Below are positions 50,045-61,690 of a stretch of 64,000 nucleotides of DNA, in pieces; within the stretch, counting starts at the first letter, position 1; each line of letters opens with the position of its first letter. Made by a program: the position numbers and the translations under genes. Source of the stretch: Orbilia blumenaviensis. Its lineage: Eukaryota; Ascomycota; Orbiliomycetes; Orbiliales; Orbiliaceae. The notes under the pieces are model-generated. The model made no database searches. It had not been told where the DNA came from and worked only from the letters and a program-made list of their open reading frames with translations. Where the stretch lies: the NCBI GenBank assembly GCA_036872755.1, contig JAVHNS010000011.1, positions 806,001 to 870,000 on the forward strand. Reading direction: 5' to 3'.

Positions 50045-52689
50045 GATATAGTTCGACGTCGAATGCATGCGTTGGCGAAAGGGGGAAACCCTTGCTGGAT
50101 GGCATTGTCTGACACACCCATTGGTGAAAATTGCTAAATGTCTAATGCTAAAATACTTATACTTGGGTCCGGGTAGGTTACATAGTATGTGCGTTCGACC
50201 TTGCCGGAGTCCGGTTTTGAGATTAGCCAATTAGGTACTTACATCTTTTGTTTGGGGAAGTGTACTGCTTTTCTCGATGCTTCTTTTCCAGTTAGGTACT
50301 GTTCGCAGTCTATATATATGGATGCGAGGTGCTTAGATAGACACCCCGTGTGCACCGGGACCAGCTCCGGTATACTGGTACGATATATGCTACGGTCGTA
50401 GCTAAGAAAAATCAAAGACCGATTCAAGACACAATATAAGTAATTATATAACTCACTCCTAATTCAATTGCACGAGCGCCCCATCCATCCGCCAGCAACC
50501 TTGATCAAGCTACATTACAGACGTCGAAGTAACATGATCAGTCTATAGATCACTAATACAACCAGCGTCTACTCTGAGTTCGTAGAATCACATTAACTAT
50601 ATTCTTACATAACCTCCATAAACTTTAGCCAAACCGAATACCCTATAGCTTATCTAATCCACCAAAGTTTGAACACCCTAAATCATCTACCCACAGCTAT
50701 AAAGCCCTAAATACCCACGGCAGTGTACATCCATATAAAGACAACGAGTACTTAATATATTCGAACATAATAACCCGGTAACACACCATGGTACCCAACG
50801 CCGTCTCAAATCACACGTTACCTTCGTACATGAAGAACCTACATATACATATAACCGGACCATGTATACACCTGCACATACATCCATACCCCCTCCAGCT
50901 TTTTTTTTTAAACCACGGCTGTATCAAACGTTTAAATACTTAATCAATTAATCAAAGCGAATGCAACATTCTTGCGCGATCCCGTTATTCCTTGTCTATA
51001 CTAGCTTAATATTGTCGCTTTTTTTTACATATATATAGACGACGTAAGTTCGGATCGAGCTTGGCTCTATCCGATATCTATTACACTAGCTACTCGTAAA
51101 GATTCGAAGAACTCAAGATGTTGTTGATAATTCCCATGAAAATCTATGAGATAGTTCTAAAATCAAGATTGTGGTAGGTATATTTATATATCTCAACCGC
51201 TGTCCCATGTACAATGTACCGACTTCGCGATAGACTTTCCGTATCAATAAAAAAATACAACCTTCAATCCAGGATTCCCCTTCTTTCAAAGGAAAATAGT
51301 CATGAATAACCAATCCCCCCAACTACAGCAATTCTCAATACCAGCCTACCCATGTCTAATTCCTCCCCTCCTTCAAAAAATCCCCCCAACATGTTAACAA
51401 GTATACCCCGAACAATACTACTCTGGAGACGAAAAGAATATATGCCTCTGTAATCACACAAACCCACGGACAGCAAAGCCCCGTGGTAACCGAAAAAAAA
51501 GGCCTCGTGGGCGTACATATGTAGGGGAAGGCGTCCTCGTGGGAAATACCTCAGGGCCCTTTTTTAGGACCCTTCAGCTAGTTCAGTATCTCCTAAGCCG
51601 AAAGAAAACCAAAATCTCAGGGGAGACATTAGGGAGCGAACAGGCAGAGAAGGAGGGGGAGACAGGCAATGTTACAGCGATTATCCATCGTCGGTTGGGA
51701 GCTGAGGGATTGTTACTAGCACTTTCTGCGCGATATATGCCTTGCCTTGCCTCGCATAAGCAGGTACGATACAGCCGAGGAGGTCGCGCGGTTTATGCCA
51801 TGGGGATAAGCTCTCATGGCGCTGGGATGAAGGAAGATAAATCAACTGCGAGTATTTGGAATAAGTGAATCTTGAAGAGTTTATATATCGAAGATTGGAG
51901 ACATAAAGCTTCACGTTACATTATAATGCATTCAATACGAGACATCATAGCCCCGCTCATCCAATATCCACCGTCTTAATTTTTTCGTATAAAGAAACCA
52001 TTCTTTCGATCTCTCCATCTACCCGCTGAATCTTTAACACCTCACCATCCAATCCAAAAAACTCAACCAAGGGTCTGTCTAATTTAGCCTCAACGCCCCG
52101 CCATACGCCAGCCAACAACGAACGAAAAAACTAAGCCTTCATGCGAAAAATACTAAGTAACTATATTACTCCACCTTTTACCAGGTTATGCAAATATAGC
52201 CTACGCCGGACCGGAATCTTCAGCCGCTTAAAAATAGAGAGAGTAAGAGAAAAAAAAAACTCTTCGCTTTCAACCCCCCGATTAGTACCTAGGTATACAA
52301 GGGGACGTATTCGATGAAATCCGGGGAAGCGATTCCGAGAAGAGGGTGGTGTGAGGGTTGGCAGATTCTTTTTTTTTTTCGGTTGTCGGCCGCTTGGATA
52401 ATAATACCTTCTGACGATAATGGAGACAATGGTGAACGGCAACGCAAGATGGTGTGTAAAATGCAACAAAATAGTGGACGAATCGGGGGGAAGAGATATC
52501 TTATAAGATACACTCTCAAGTACACGCCCCTGGACTCAGCGCCAAACTGACAATATTTGTTTTATGCCGAATTTTCAAGACAGATATTCACATTTTATAA
52601 AGGCCACAGGCTGATCTAGGTAACTAATAAGACTGATCTAAAAAGTCTGCGTTGGAACGCCTACACACGTCATAGCATCGCCATCGCCA

Positions 52690-53080
52690 ACAACAACCTC
52701 ATTCAAACAACCTCATCCTGCACACTCAATATTTATCCAAATGACTTGATTTTAGCATCAATCGAACGGCCGGATGAATTCCTTAAACTTTGGTCCTAGG
52801 CTTAAAAATCGAGAAAGATTTGGTCTCGAAAATGGTCACATGATCTGGACTGATTGGACTGGTTTATACTTTACCTCCATGCATACTGACCTCAACACCC
52901 ACTTTTTATACTCATCGCATCACAAACCTGGATTTGAAGAACCTCATCCAATGCACTCAATTTCTATCCAAGTTGCTCGGGTTTAAGCTCATTCTCTCTA
53001 CTGTATCATTTAGAAACAATTCGGTACCGGTCTTAAAAATCGTATAAATTTTGGTTCTGAAAATAGTCACGGGATCGGAT
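52690..53080. repeat. Diverged tandem direct repeat, unit about 230 bp
   Basis: Copy A (about 52697-52850) and copy B (about 52926-53080) share the ordered blocks AACCTCATCC, CACTCAAT, TATCCAA, CTTAAAAATCG, and GAAAATNGTCAC followed by GATC. The spacing is similar in both. Mismatches are spread along the unit, so the duplication is old or was mutated by RIP. Confidence 0.6.
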
Positions 53081-54710
53081 GTATACATGTATAATAGCGA
53101 CTGATCGTATGAATCAGTGAGTCGAAACACTGGCTACTGCAGAAAGACACTCTACTTCCATCTTTACGATCCACTCGCTGGGGGGTTAAACCCAATTCAT
53201 AGGACCTTTCCTCGAGAGTATCACCGGACGAGAGGCTTCCAGGTCGCACGCCCTCCAGGTTTGATATCCAAATTAACATCCAGCATCTAGCATCTGTAGC
53301 ACAACCACGCGTATCAAATCTAATACGGGACTCAATGTATTCTTTACGATAGAACTATATCTCTTTAAAATTGAAAATTACCTAACTCACTTCCGTTCAG
53401 ACAATCCCCAGTCATAATCCCTCAGGTACAATGTATTAGGGATGTGCCATGACACTTAGTACCATTCATTATAATTGTAAAAGTGGCCTTAAATCGACTT
53501 TATCCAATGCCATTCGAATGCATTCTACATCTACGAACATGGCGGACGTGAACCCGCGTCAATCCACAAACCGACCAAGCACCCCAACTCCACAAAAACA
53601 CCTACCCCTTCACTGTGAAAAGATCTAAGCTGATATTCAAACACGGAGAATTCCAGAAAGATGCTAACTTAAGCTATAAACTTTCCATGATCAGCTTGAG
53701 AAAACAAAGCAATGGAGTCTAAAGCGAAGCGTGCATTAAATAGTATCACTGCAAATGATCGATCATGTACGACTGGCTCCTTAGCAACCATGCAGATGCA
53801 CATGTACATGCACACGATAAGATATCAAGGACATCTAAACTCCAAAAGCCTAAAAAGCAGAGCTACTTATATTAGTTCAACTCAACTACGACTATGCACC
53901 TTTCATTTTTTTTTTTTTAATTTTTTTAGACGATGTTGCATTAATGCCAGCGTAGCACAAGGGAATTAAACCTGGAAAGGACCACTAATTAAGCAAGTAA
54001 TTAGTTATTCAAAAAAGGGAAGAAGCTTAAGCTAGTGACAGAAAAGAAGACAGCGCTAAGAAGGGAATCGATATAGATAGTATTAAGACCCCCTTCCAAA
54101 CTTTTTTTTGTCGAAAGCATAAAAGAAAAAGTGTTAGAAGTGGGAAAAGAAATATGACAGCTACACAGCAGGCTGATGATACGTGACAAAGAAGAAAGAG
54201 GAAGAAGAAAAAAGAAGAAAAAAAATAGAAATAAAAGCGAAAGTGATGGTGATGATTGGTTAAGAACGGGAACATCGGTACAATGGTTAGGAGTGCACAG
54301 AGTCTGAAAGGAAAAAACGAAGGAAAAGCAGATGACATTAAGATGTGAGGGGTGATTTAGGTCGGGATGCCACATGTGCCGTTATATTGAAGGCGGCTTG
54401 ATGGCCTAACCCCCTCCAGTACTAGAGACAGCATGCACTACTAGTCGGAATAAGAGCAAGCAATATCTTAGTTGGAAAGGTGATAAAGGCCCAGCCACAT
54501 CTTCTCTAGTAGAGCACAAGGGCAAGGTGACTAACGGAAGTAGCATAGGTAGGGGCCATCGAGCCGAGCGCTGACTCGATATCACTCCAACCATCCGCCA
54601 CTCAACAAGAGACGCAATAACCCAAGGAAACAGTAAGAATGAAACGCCAGTAAGCCCGTCTATTGCATAAAGGATATCCCAGATAAAAAATTCCAGCGTC
54701 ACTCATGAGA

Positions 54711-56011
54711 TCACAATCTCTTCCCAGGGACCAAGGCGTACATCACAACCAAGGCAGCGTCGAAGGCAAGGATAATAGCAAGAACCCACATGGCTCGGGT
54801 TATCATTATGCGCCTGACGTATGGTTCTTGCACCTTCATAAAGGTCATGAAAGTGTATTCGCTGTAGCTGGTGAACGCAAGGACGGGATCAAGATTATAC
54901 TGGTGTGCAGCAAGGCAGTAAACACCAACTGTGAACGGGAGGATAAGCTATATTCAAAAGCAGGTTAGCGTATAGTCCAACTTTTACATAATAAAAAGGA
55001 AGGGCCTACCCAGAGTCTTGTCGTTTTAGGTTTAATATCCAGAAAGATCAAGCAGAATCCGGCCCAGAAGGCTCCAAACATAGCTAACAGTCCAACAATC
55101 AACCGGGCAAGGGAGGAAGGAGGTACTATATTCCCGAATGCCTTGGATCGGAGAAATCCTGGGAAGGCGTCCCTTTCCATGGCTTGGAACACATAGTCCT
55201 TCGCCTCATCGAACACCTCAGGGTCGTCTCGACCATCAGCTTCTATTGCGTTGGAAATACCAGCAAGGATTTGTTCCGGAAGAACAATCTCTCGCTCTGC
55301 TCCACGAAGGAGATACGTGTAAAGGATCTTTTCAGCCGAAGCTCTAATGTCGGCCCTAGCGACAGTGTGCTGTGGAGATCCCGAAGATGTCTGCTCTGGG
55401 GTAGAAAAGTAGGAGGGTCGAGCGGGGTTCATGTCAACCCCGCCAGGTCGCGAACCGCCACCTTGGGGGTTGTAGCCAGGGATGGTGACCGCATGCGTCG
55501 TGCTGTCGTTACGAAGAAAGGCAGAAAGACGTTGATCGTCGTTCTTTTCACTTTCATCGTCACCGGTGCCCAGATGGTCGATGACTGAAGAAGATCGCTT
55601 GCTTCCGGACTTATTCAGATCAGGCGTGGATACAAGCACCGACCTACGGAGCTCTCGCACGTAGTGCCTACACAGTGACATATGCTGGGAAACATCGAGC
55701 CTAGTGATAGATATCCATCGTTAGCGAAAGTTGCTCTGATATAAAATGGCCGAATTGGGAAATATATGGAACTCTAGCTCCTCCACCGGAGGGGAGAACA
55801 CAGAAAGGAAAAGAAATAACGAAAATAAACAAAAGAGAGCGACAAGACCGTACCAGAAATCCAAGTAATCAACAGAACGTTGTTGGTCTCTCATGTAAAT
55901 ATAGAAAGAGAACAAGTCAACCGGCGGTCTAGTCCTCCTGCTGAGGACCTCGAACAGAGTCGGCAACCTATCCCTCTCTATGACTTCCATGCTATCCGTA
56001 TTCCTGGCCAT
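54711..56011 (-). CDS. rax1: RAX1-like RGS-domain membrane protein
   Basis: Three exons give 361 residues: 56011-55854, 55700-55010 and 54947-54711. The start MARNTDSMEVIERDRLPTLF is the first ATG in frame. An RGS fold begins at once (LPTLFEVLSRRTRPPVDLFS, FYIYMRDQQRSVDYLDFWLD, VSQHMSLCRHYVRELRRSVL). It is split by a disordered S/T/G-rich insert (about 80-165) and resumes with ASAEKILYTYLLRGAEREIV and VFQAMERDAFPGFLRSKAF. Three or four hydrophobic helices close the protein (ARLIVGLLAMFGAFWAGFCL, FTVGVYCLAAH, MWVLAIILAFDAALVVMYAL). This layout is that of yeast Rax1, a bud-site and polarity protein that pairs with Rax2, and of Aspergillus RGS-TM proteins. G-protein regulation by the RGS part is a family expectation, not shown here. 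Confidence 0.92.
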
Positions 56012-57649
56012 GATGAAGTTTGGAAGCAACGAGCGGATCAGATTCTATTCTGGGAGCTCCGTGCTGCCACCGTCTTCAAACGACGGGATAAACCTTTTAC
56101 TCTCTATGATTGAAGCTATTTGGTCGTCGGCCGTTTGCGGATTCGATAGAAGGGAGATGGCGTCACTGTGCGTTTTGGGTAGTCGCGCGCCCCTGACTGT
56201 GAGCGAACGGAGGGGGATCTCTGAGGGAGTCAGAGTTTGTCGGGGAATAAAAAGCGAATCGAAGGGAAACGAAGGATATTAAACGAAGTCGAATGGACTT
56301 GACGGGCTGCCAGCGTCGGGAGGCTCTGTCGGGAGAGGGGGTCCGAGGGTTGAGAGTGTCGACGGATGGCGACGATGATGGCGATGAAGTGAGGTTGAAA
56401 ACAGACTAGAGTGGGCGGTGGAGAAGGGGGAAATTGCCAATGGCGCCTGGGACAGCCAACATGACAGCCAACCAAGCCCGCCAATTCGCACCCCAGCAAG
56501 ATGCAACGCTACCGCCAGCAATTGGCCTGGTTGGGAACATTTAATTTCAGACTCGCTTGTTTCAGCCTTTGCCGGGCCCTGTTGCCTTTGATGAGGAAGG
56601 CCGACGCTGGGCTGACGACGGCAACCTCGAATATACATATCTACAGAAATCTCAGGCCCAAGCTACCTAATTGTCTACGAGGTGTATATAGAGTTATAGT
56701 TTGTGTATGTATGTGTGGCAGTACAGAGCGACTCTCGCGTGGACAACGTGGACAACGTCTATACCGCACACGTTATCCCATGATGGCTCCACACAATTAC
56801 AACAACTTTGAGCTATAATTAGAACAATAATGATATGCCTTCTATTGAATGAGCGTACAGATATGTAATGGAGATGCCAAAGAGGATTATACATATGGCA
56901 TAGTATAAAGAAGGATATCATTAATTAATTACATGTGACAGTGTATGTAAAAGGATACGATAAGCAATGATACCTCCCGTTCCAATATAACAAAATGGTT
57001 ACAGTACCGTGCACGGCTGCGGCCATGTGGCTTTGGGGGGCACAACTGTCGGAGATCTTGGGCCCCGGAGTTCAATTGCGAGATATATATTAGATGATAT
57101 GAATTCATGAGCTTAGAGGGCACGGTCGCGCTATCATTAATACCTAGGTACTTAGGTGAGGCCTGATTCCTGGCTGGCGGTTTAAAGATAAATATGGTAT
57201 CCCATTGCATGCAAAGACGCACATAGTGCCGTCAACCAGTGTATTCGACGTGATCCCGAAACTCGATGAAACATTTGCATAATCAGAAATAAAGAGGAGG
57301 ATAAGAAGCGAATAGAAATAGATATTACTACAAAGAATAGAAGCCAATATGCGGGGAGCAAGCGGACAAAGAAACTAGCCAAAAACAACCTGCTCAATCT
57401 GTCGAATATATATAACCAACCTAATCCCAAGACTGGATAACACCCCTCGAAAGAAAAAAGGAATTAAGGAAGAAACCCGCAGAGCAAAAAGGAGGAAATA
57501 TCAAGCAAGTAAATAGAAATAAAATAAAGCATGAAGAAAGGGAGGACGGAAGGCGAAGCTTTTTGGAATAACCCTTCATTGGCTGAAACAATAAAAAAAA
57601 CATGAACACCCCAGGGAACAAATAAAAACCACAGTCTAAAAAATCTAGT
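56012..57649. other. Intergenic region upstream of the RAX1-like gene
   Basis: 1.6 kb. On the minus strand the last 250 bp before the RAX1 start are pyrimidine-rich, as in fungal leaders. Minus frames at 56279-56638 and 56230-56499 cover the leader and are low in complexity. A TACCTAGGTA palindrome lies at 57141-57150. No gene is supported. Confidence 0.55.
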
Positions 57650-59692
57650 TTATGGATGCTCGCGCTTCAAAATGCTAAACCTTAGCGTAACTTCTCCCAA
57701 GGTAACCATGATGGATAAAACGATCAGGATGATAATAATCCAGGTGATTCCTAACACCCGCCTATTAGTACCGAAAACAGACTAGGGCAACCAAGGCAAT
57801 AATACTTACTCGACATGTTGCTATCAGCGATGGAGTCCGCTAAAATGCTCGCCAGATCGAGGAAAACTTGACATCTCTCGTTCAATATCAAAACTCGCTG
57901 TTTGATCTCAAGGTACTCCCGTACGGCCGCGTATAAAGGATGAAGACCCGGTTCCGCTAAACATTCTGGTCAGAAAATAGCCCAAAGAGAGTTCAAATTG
58001 ATTGTGACTTACAATCCCAGAAGAACTCCGGTGTGTCGAGCGTATTGCTCGAGAGATTGACGTCCACACGTAGTTTAAACAGTTTCCCACTCATCTTTAG
58101 CACGTCCTCTCGCTTCATACCGAGAGTTCCGTTTAATGCCAGGCTCTTTGGCACATGCTCGACTTCCTTCATTGTCAAAGCCATTCGTTCTTCAAATCTG
58201 CTCAGCTTCGTACTTTGCGCGATGGCATGCGACATCGCAAGCTTGATCATGTGGTTTCCAGAGCGGAGCGTGATCATATCATTGAAGATACGGGGCCGGG
58301 TGGTTCGAGGAGAATACTCGAAATGGAATTGCTCGGTTTCGTATTCATCCACCTGGAGGGGCTGGATGACGAATGGCATCTTCTGGGGAGTTTTGGCGAA
58401 CACCAAATCGGCCAAGATATCCTACAGGTTTATCAATTAGCATTTGGGGTTTGATATCAAAGCCATCATAGAGGATACACACCTTCTCCTGTCGTTCCGT
58501 AAAGTTCCAGAACACAACGACTCCGTAAGAGTAGATATACATCTCGGCAAACGAGCTGGCCTCCGCTGCATCTGGCGGCTCCGGCGAAAATGTATTTCTC
58601 GAATGCCCATTACTATCCCTCCTTTCGCCAAATTCTTCACCCTTAGGACTCAATGGATTATCTTGTGTCGGGCTGTCGCTTAGACCTATTTCCGGGTCCA
58701 TGAGGCCGAGACCGTCTGACATTTTTCTCCTCCCAGACCGTCCTCGGAAGTACTCTTCATGATAATCCCTCTGCTCGTTTCTTTCGATTTGCATATCCAA
58801 AACCGCTTTACCACCTGGGTTCTTCAATATGGGGCTGCTTTTGACCCTGTAGCCTCCAGAGCCCGGCAAAAGCGGCAAATGATATGCACAATACAAGCAT
58901 TCATCGTAAAGCTTCGTTCGAGCTGCGTGCTGCTCCTTCATAAATTTCGATACAGCCATAAGCCTCCACGATGAAGCAGTACAGTAGGCTGTAACCCGTG
59001 CAAGCTTCTCAGCACGCCGATTCTTAGGTAACCGTTCAGCGTATGACTTCCTTGGTTGTCCATCCGGCCCACGTGACTGGCTTCGTTCCTGAGCTTCATC
59101 ATCTCGCAACGGCGCTTGAGAGTTATCTTCGTCATAGTCCCAATCGGGTTTCGGCTTCTGCGAATCTGGAAGCAATACGAGCTTCTCCGTAACCTTCGAA
59201 GATCTTAACGGCAGGTTGGTTTGATTTACTACTTTTTGCTTCTTGACAGGTCTTGGGACGCCAGATGGTCTGCGTGTCGTTGGAAATGGCAAGCTTGGAT
59301 CGTGAGGACGAGGCGGAGGGGTTCGTGACTGGCCTGATGGAATTTCGCTGGATTGCTGAAGAATGTTGTCAATGGTGACGTGACGTATTGTTGGACGACG
59401 AACAATCTGGGGACGGTTACGTTGATCTCGGGCATCCGTTACCTAAAGGAAATTAACCCATCTCGTAATTAATGATCTGGAAAAAAAAAAAAAAAAAAAA
59501 AAAAAAAATGAAGAAAAGAGAGAGTCGCAAGGAATCATAGCAGAGATGATTATAGTCTCGGAGTTAAAGTAATGCAAAAGGGAATAAAAATAGGCAGCAG
59601 AGGATGAGATGCAAGGGGTGGAGAGGGTCGAGGGGAGTGGTTACCAGGACTGTCGGTCGCCTTTTGGGCAGCGGTGGCTGGAGCGACATCAT
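57650..59692 (-). CDS. RMD1/RMD8 family (DUF155) protein
   Basis: Five exons give 554 residues: 59692-59645, 59442-58483, 58421-58013, 57956-57810 and 57750-57650. The start MMSLQPPLPKRRPTVL is a 16-codon exon followed by a 202-bp intron that holds a 28-nt A run. The N-terminus is polar and disordered. RAEKLARVTAYCTASSWRLM, then KLYDECLYCAYHLPLLPG, mark the family. The DUF155 core starts at EMYIYSYGVVVFWNFTERQE and runs through DILADLVFAKTP, FHFEYSPRTTRPRIFNDMIT and LRVDVNLSSNTLDTPEFFW. The C-terminus ends in one membrane helix (ITWIIIILIVLSIMVTLGEV). Yeast RMD1/RMD8 and fission yeast Sif2/Sif3 belong here; they are required for or linked to meiotic nuclear division, with unclear biochemistry. 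Each intron restores an aligned family segment. Confidence 0.92.
59481..59508. repeat. A-tract of 28 nt inside an intron
   Basis: An uninterrupted A run on the plus strand, that is a T run on the coding strand of the RMD1/RMD8 gene, inside its first intron (59443-59644). Confidence 0.95.
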
Positions 59693-61022
59693 GTGCTGGC
59701 TCTAAGCCAAAGATCGTATGGAGCTTTTTTGAGAGAGAGAGAGATGAATTGGCCCAGAGATGACAGTAATATGTAAGTTTCGGGTAGAGCTGCCTTAGTT
59801 CCTATCCAGAGATGCTCGGGGATTCTTCTGTAGTATGTATGTGGGTGTATGTATGTGCAGCAGGTTGTTGGTGGTTGCGAACAACTGTGGTCAGTTGAAG
59901 AGAGAGGGAGGGAAGAAGCCCAGACCAATCGACCTGGCCTGGCACTAACTTTCTGGCGGTACTTTGGTTTTGGCAAGCCAGGCGATCGAACTGAATCGAT
60001 GACGAGATGATAGAGTGCCTCCCACTAGCTATTAGTCCGCTACATGTGAGTTACATCCACATGGACGTAAGAGCGTACAATTTACAGCGTTCCTCCGGTG
60101 TTTGTAACGGTGATGTTTGTTGGTGGTTGACGGGTTGATGAAATGAATGCATGCAATGCAATGACGATGGTGAAGTTTTGGTGTTTTCCACTGCTTAGCA
60201 TTGCATTGGCTGGCTCTTTGCGATCCCAGCCGGAAAATTCCATTCGCCAGGAATCAATCTAACACTTGCAAGTACTTTGCTAGCAAATGCAATCGAATAC
60301 GAAGTGAAAGTAAAGCAACATGCGACAAGAGGTATTACTGGAATACGGCCAATTGATCAATCAAGCCCTCTCAGTCCTCGAAATTTGGCAATTTCTCTAA
60401 ATGTTCCCGCTCAAAAAGTCCGTAAAAGGGCTCTGGCCGGCATCAACCTGGAAGGACCAGGCCGGCCAAGGGAGTTGGGACGGGCTCTCGAACTGGTCCG
60501 TCGGGCAGCCTTATCCGAGCCTGGCAGGAAGACAGGAACCATTCTGTCTTGAGCCGTTTAGGGCTTGGAGCTAGCACTTCATTGGCTGTCCAAACTACCA
60601 CATCTGCTACACCACGAACGGATGGCCTGCTGCCGACTGAAATTTTCCGGTTCACATGGGTTCTAGTAAGTCGATGCGTCTACGCAGCTCATCGGGATGC
60701 GATGGGACGTGTATTTGTAAATACCCAGGTACTTCTGGATACGCGTCTCGCCGAAGACAGATGGTATAAATATTACCTCTGCGAAAGCTTAAGGTCCCCA
60801 CGTATCGCCAGATATCAGATTTTATGAAATACGTTCTACGACAGAGACGGAGGATATCATCTTTGGGTGTTTGTTTGAGCGGAATCTAATTAATCCCGCT
60901 TTCTTTTTGGGAACTTTTTTTTTTTTTGAATTCATGAAGTCTATGTACTGGCCCTCCGGTTTCAACCCTTTTCTGTTCTTTTCCATATTCAAAAAAAAAA
61001 AACACCCAGCCTTGCTGCACAG
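59693..61022. other. Upstream region of the RMD1/RMD8 gene
   Basis: 1.3 kb. Plus frames at 60277-60552 and 60549-60827 begin at TTG or lack any recognisable domain. A GA-rich tract lies at about 59728-59745. A TGCATTGCATT-like run at about 60145-60205 is low in complexity. No gene is supported. Confidence 0.5.
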
Positions 61023-61043
61023 TTGGTCGCCGAGAAGAACTGC

Positions 61044-61205
61044 ATGCTACATATTGGTGACAGGATTCGGATCCTTCAAGGCAGAGCAAAAGGCTGGGTC
61101 AAATCAATAGGAAAACAAGATATAGCTGTTGTCGATGGGTACCGTGCAAAGAAAAACATGTCCCTCCAAAAAAAACATATCAAAGAAATCCGGAAGAGGA
61201 TTTAA
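61044..61205 (+). CDS. Short KOW-like open frame abutting cyclophilin
   Basis: Read from ATG 61044 the frame encodes 53 residues: [20 protein letters not shown] then [13 protein letters not shown], then a very basic end (HIKEIRKRI). The [13 protein letters not shown]...VVDG cadence resembles a KOW/SH3-like barrel as in ribosomal L24 or Spt5. It overlaps the cyclophilin stop on the other strand by a few bases, and an acceptor-like CTGCACAG lies at 61015-61022, so an upstream exon is possible. It could be the fragment of a larger gene or chance. Confidence 0.25.
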   Translation: MLHIGDRIRILQGRAKGWVKSIGKQDIAVVDGYRAKKNMSLQKKHIKEIRKRI

Positions 61206-61690
61206 ACAGTACCAGAGGCAGAGACCTTGATTGCCTTGCTGGTCTTGCCGCTGGCCGATCCGAGCTTCTCAACGGCCTTGACAACGTCAGAGCCCTCAAT
61301 AACCTCGCCGAAGACGACGTGGGCACCGTCGAGCCAGCTGGTGACAACGGTAGTGATGAAGAACTGGGAACCGTTGGTGTTCTTTCCGGCATTGGCCATG
61401 GAAAGGAGGAATGGCTTGTCGTGCTTGTACTTGAAGTTCTCATCGGCAAACTTCTCTCCGTAGATGGACTTTCCTCCGGTTCCGTTACCCTTAGTGAAAT
61501 CACCTCCCTGGAGCATGAAACCTGGGATGACACGATGGAAGGGAGAGTTGGCATATCCAAAACCGTGTTCACCAGTAGCTAGCTCACGGAAGTTCTTTGT
61601 GGTCCTTGGGACGACATCGTCGTAGAGCTTGAAGACAATTCGGCCCAAGGGCTGACCGTCGGCGGTAACGTCGAAGTAAACGTTGGACAT
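61202..61690 (-). CDS. cpr1: Cyclophilin A-type peptidyl-prolyl isomerase
   Basis: A single exon of 162 residues, starting [20 protein letters not shown]. The catalytic and cyclosporin-binding residues are all in place: Arg53 in [15 protein letters not shown], Gln61, Phe110 in SQFFITT, Trp119 in [11 protein letters not shown] and His124. The length is that of cytosolic cyclophilin A. It catalyses cis-trans isomerisation of proline bonds and is the cyclosporin receptor in fungi, acting on calcineurin when the drug is bound. The frame is open 25 codons upstream, but only from a TTG, so no mitochondrial leader is predicted here, unlike Neurospora. The codon choice is C-rich at third positions compared with neighbours, which suggests high expression. 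Confidence 0.98.
   Translation of the reverse strand: MSNVYFDVTADGQPLGRIVFKLYDDVVPRTTKNFRELATGEHGFGYANSPFHRVIPGFMLQGGDFTKGNGTGGKSIYGEKFADENFKYKHDKPFLLSMANAGKNTNGSQFFITTVVTSWLDGAHVVFGEVIEGSDVVKAVEKLGSASGKTSKAIKVSASGTV

Larger units (their letters stand above)
41650..54710. other. 13-kb gene-poor block rich in simple repeats
   Basis: No protein gene with a recognisable domain or clear exon structure is found between the ELL start and the 3' end of the RAX1-like gene. Many frames exist on both strands, but they begin at TTG/GTG/CTG, are low in complexity or mirror frames on the other strand. The first 2 kb upstream of ELL is CT-rich on the minus strand, so part is probably ELL promoter or leader. 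The block holds microsatellites, six A-tracts of 20-29 nt, a 20-bp palindrome and a diverged direct repeat. Long noncoding RNAs cannot be excluded. Confidence 0.5.

Noticed and set aside
54001..54375. Hydrophobic minus frames beyond the RAX1-like gene
   Set aside because: They come from a CT-rich tract that encodes Phe/Leu/Ser runs; the gene's own stop at 54711 ends the family alignment.
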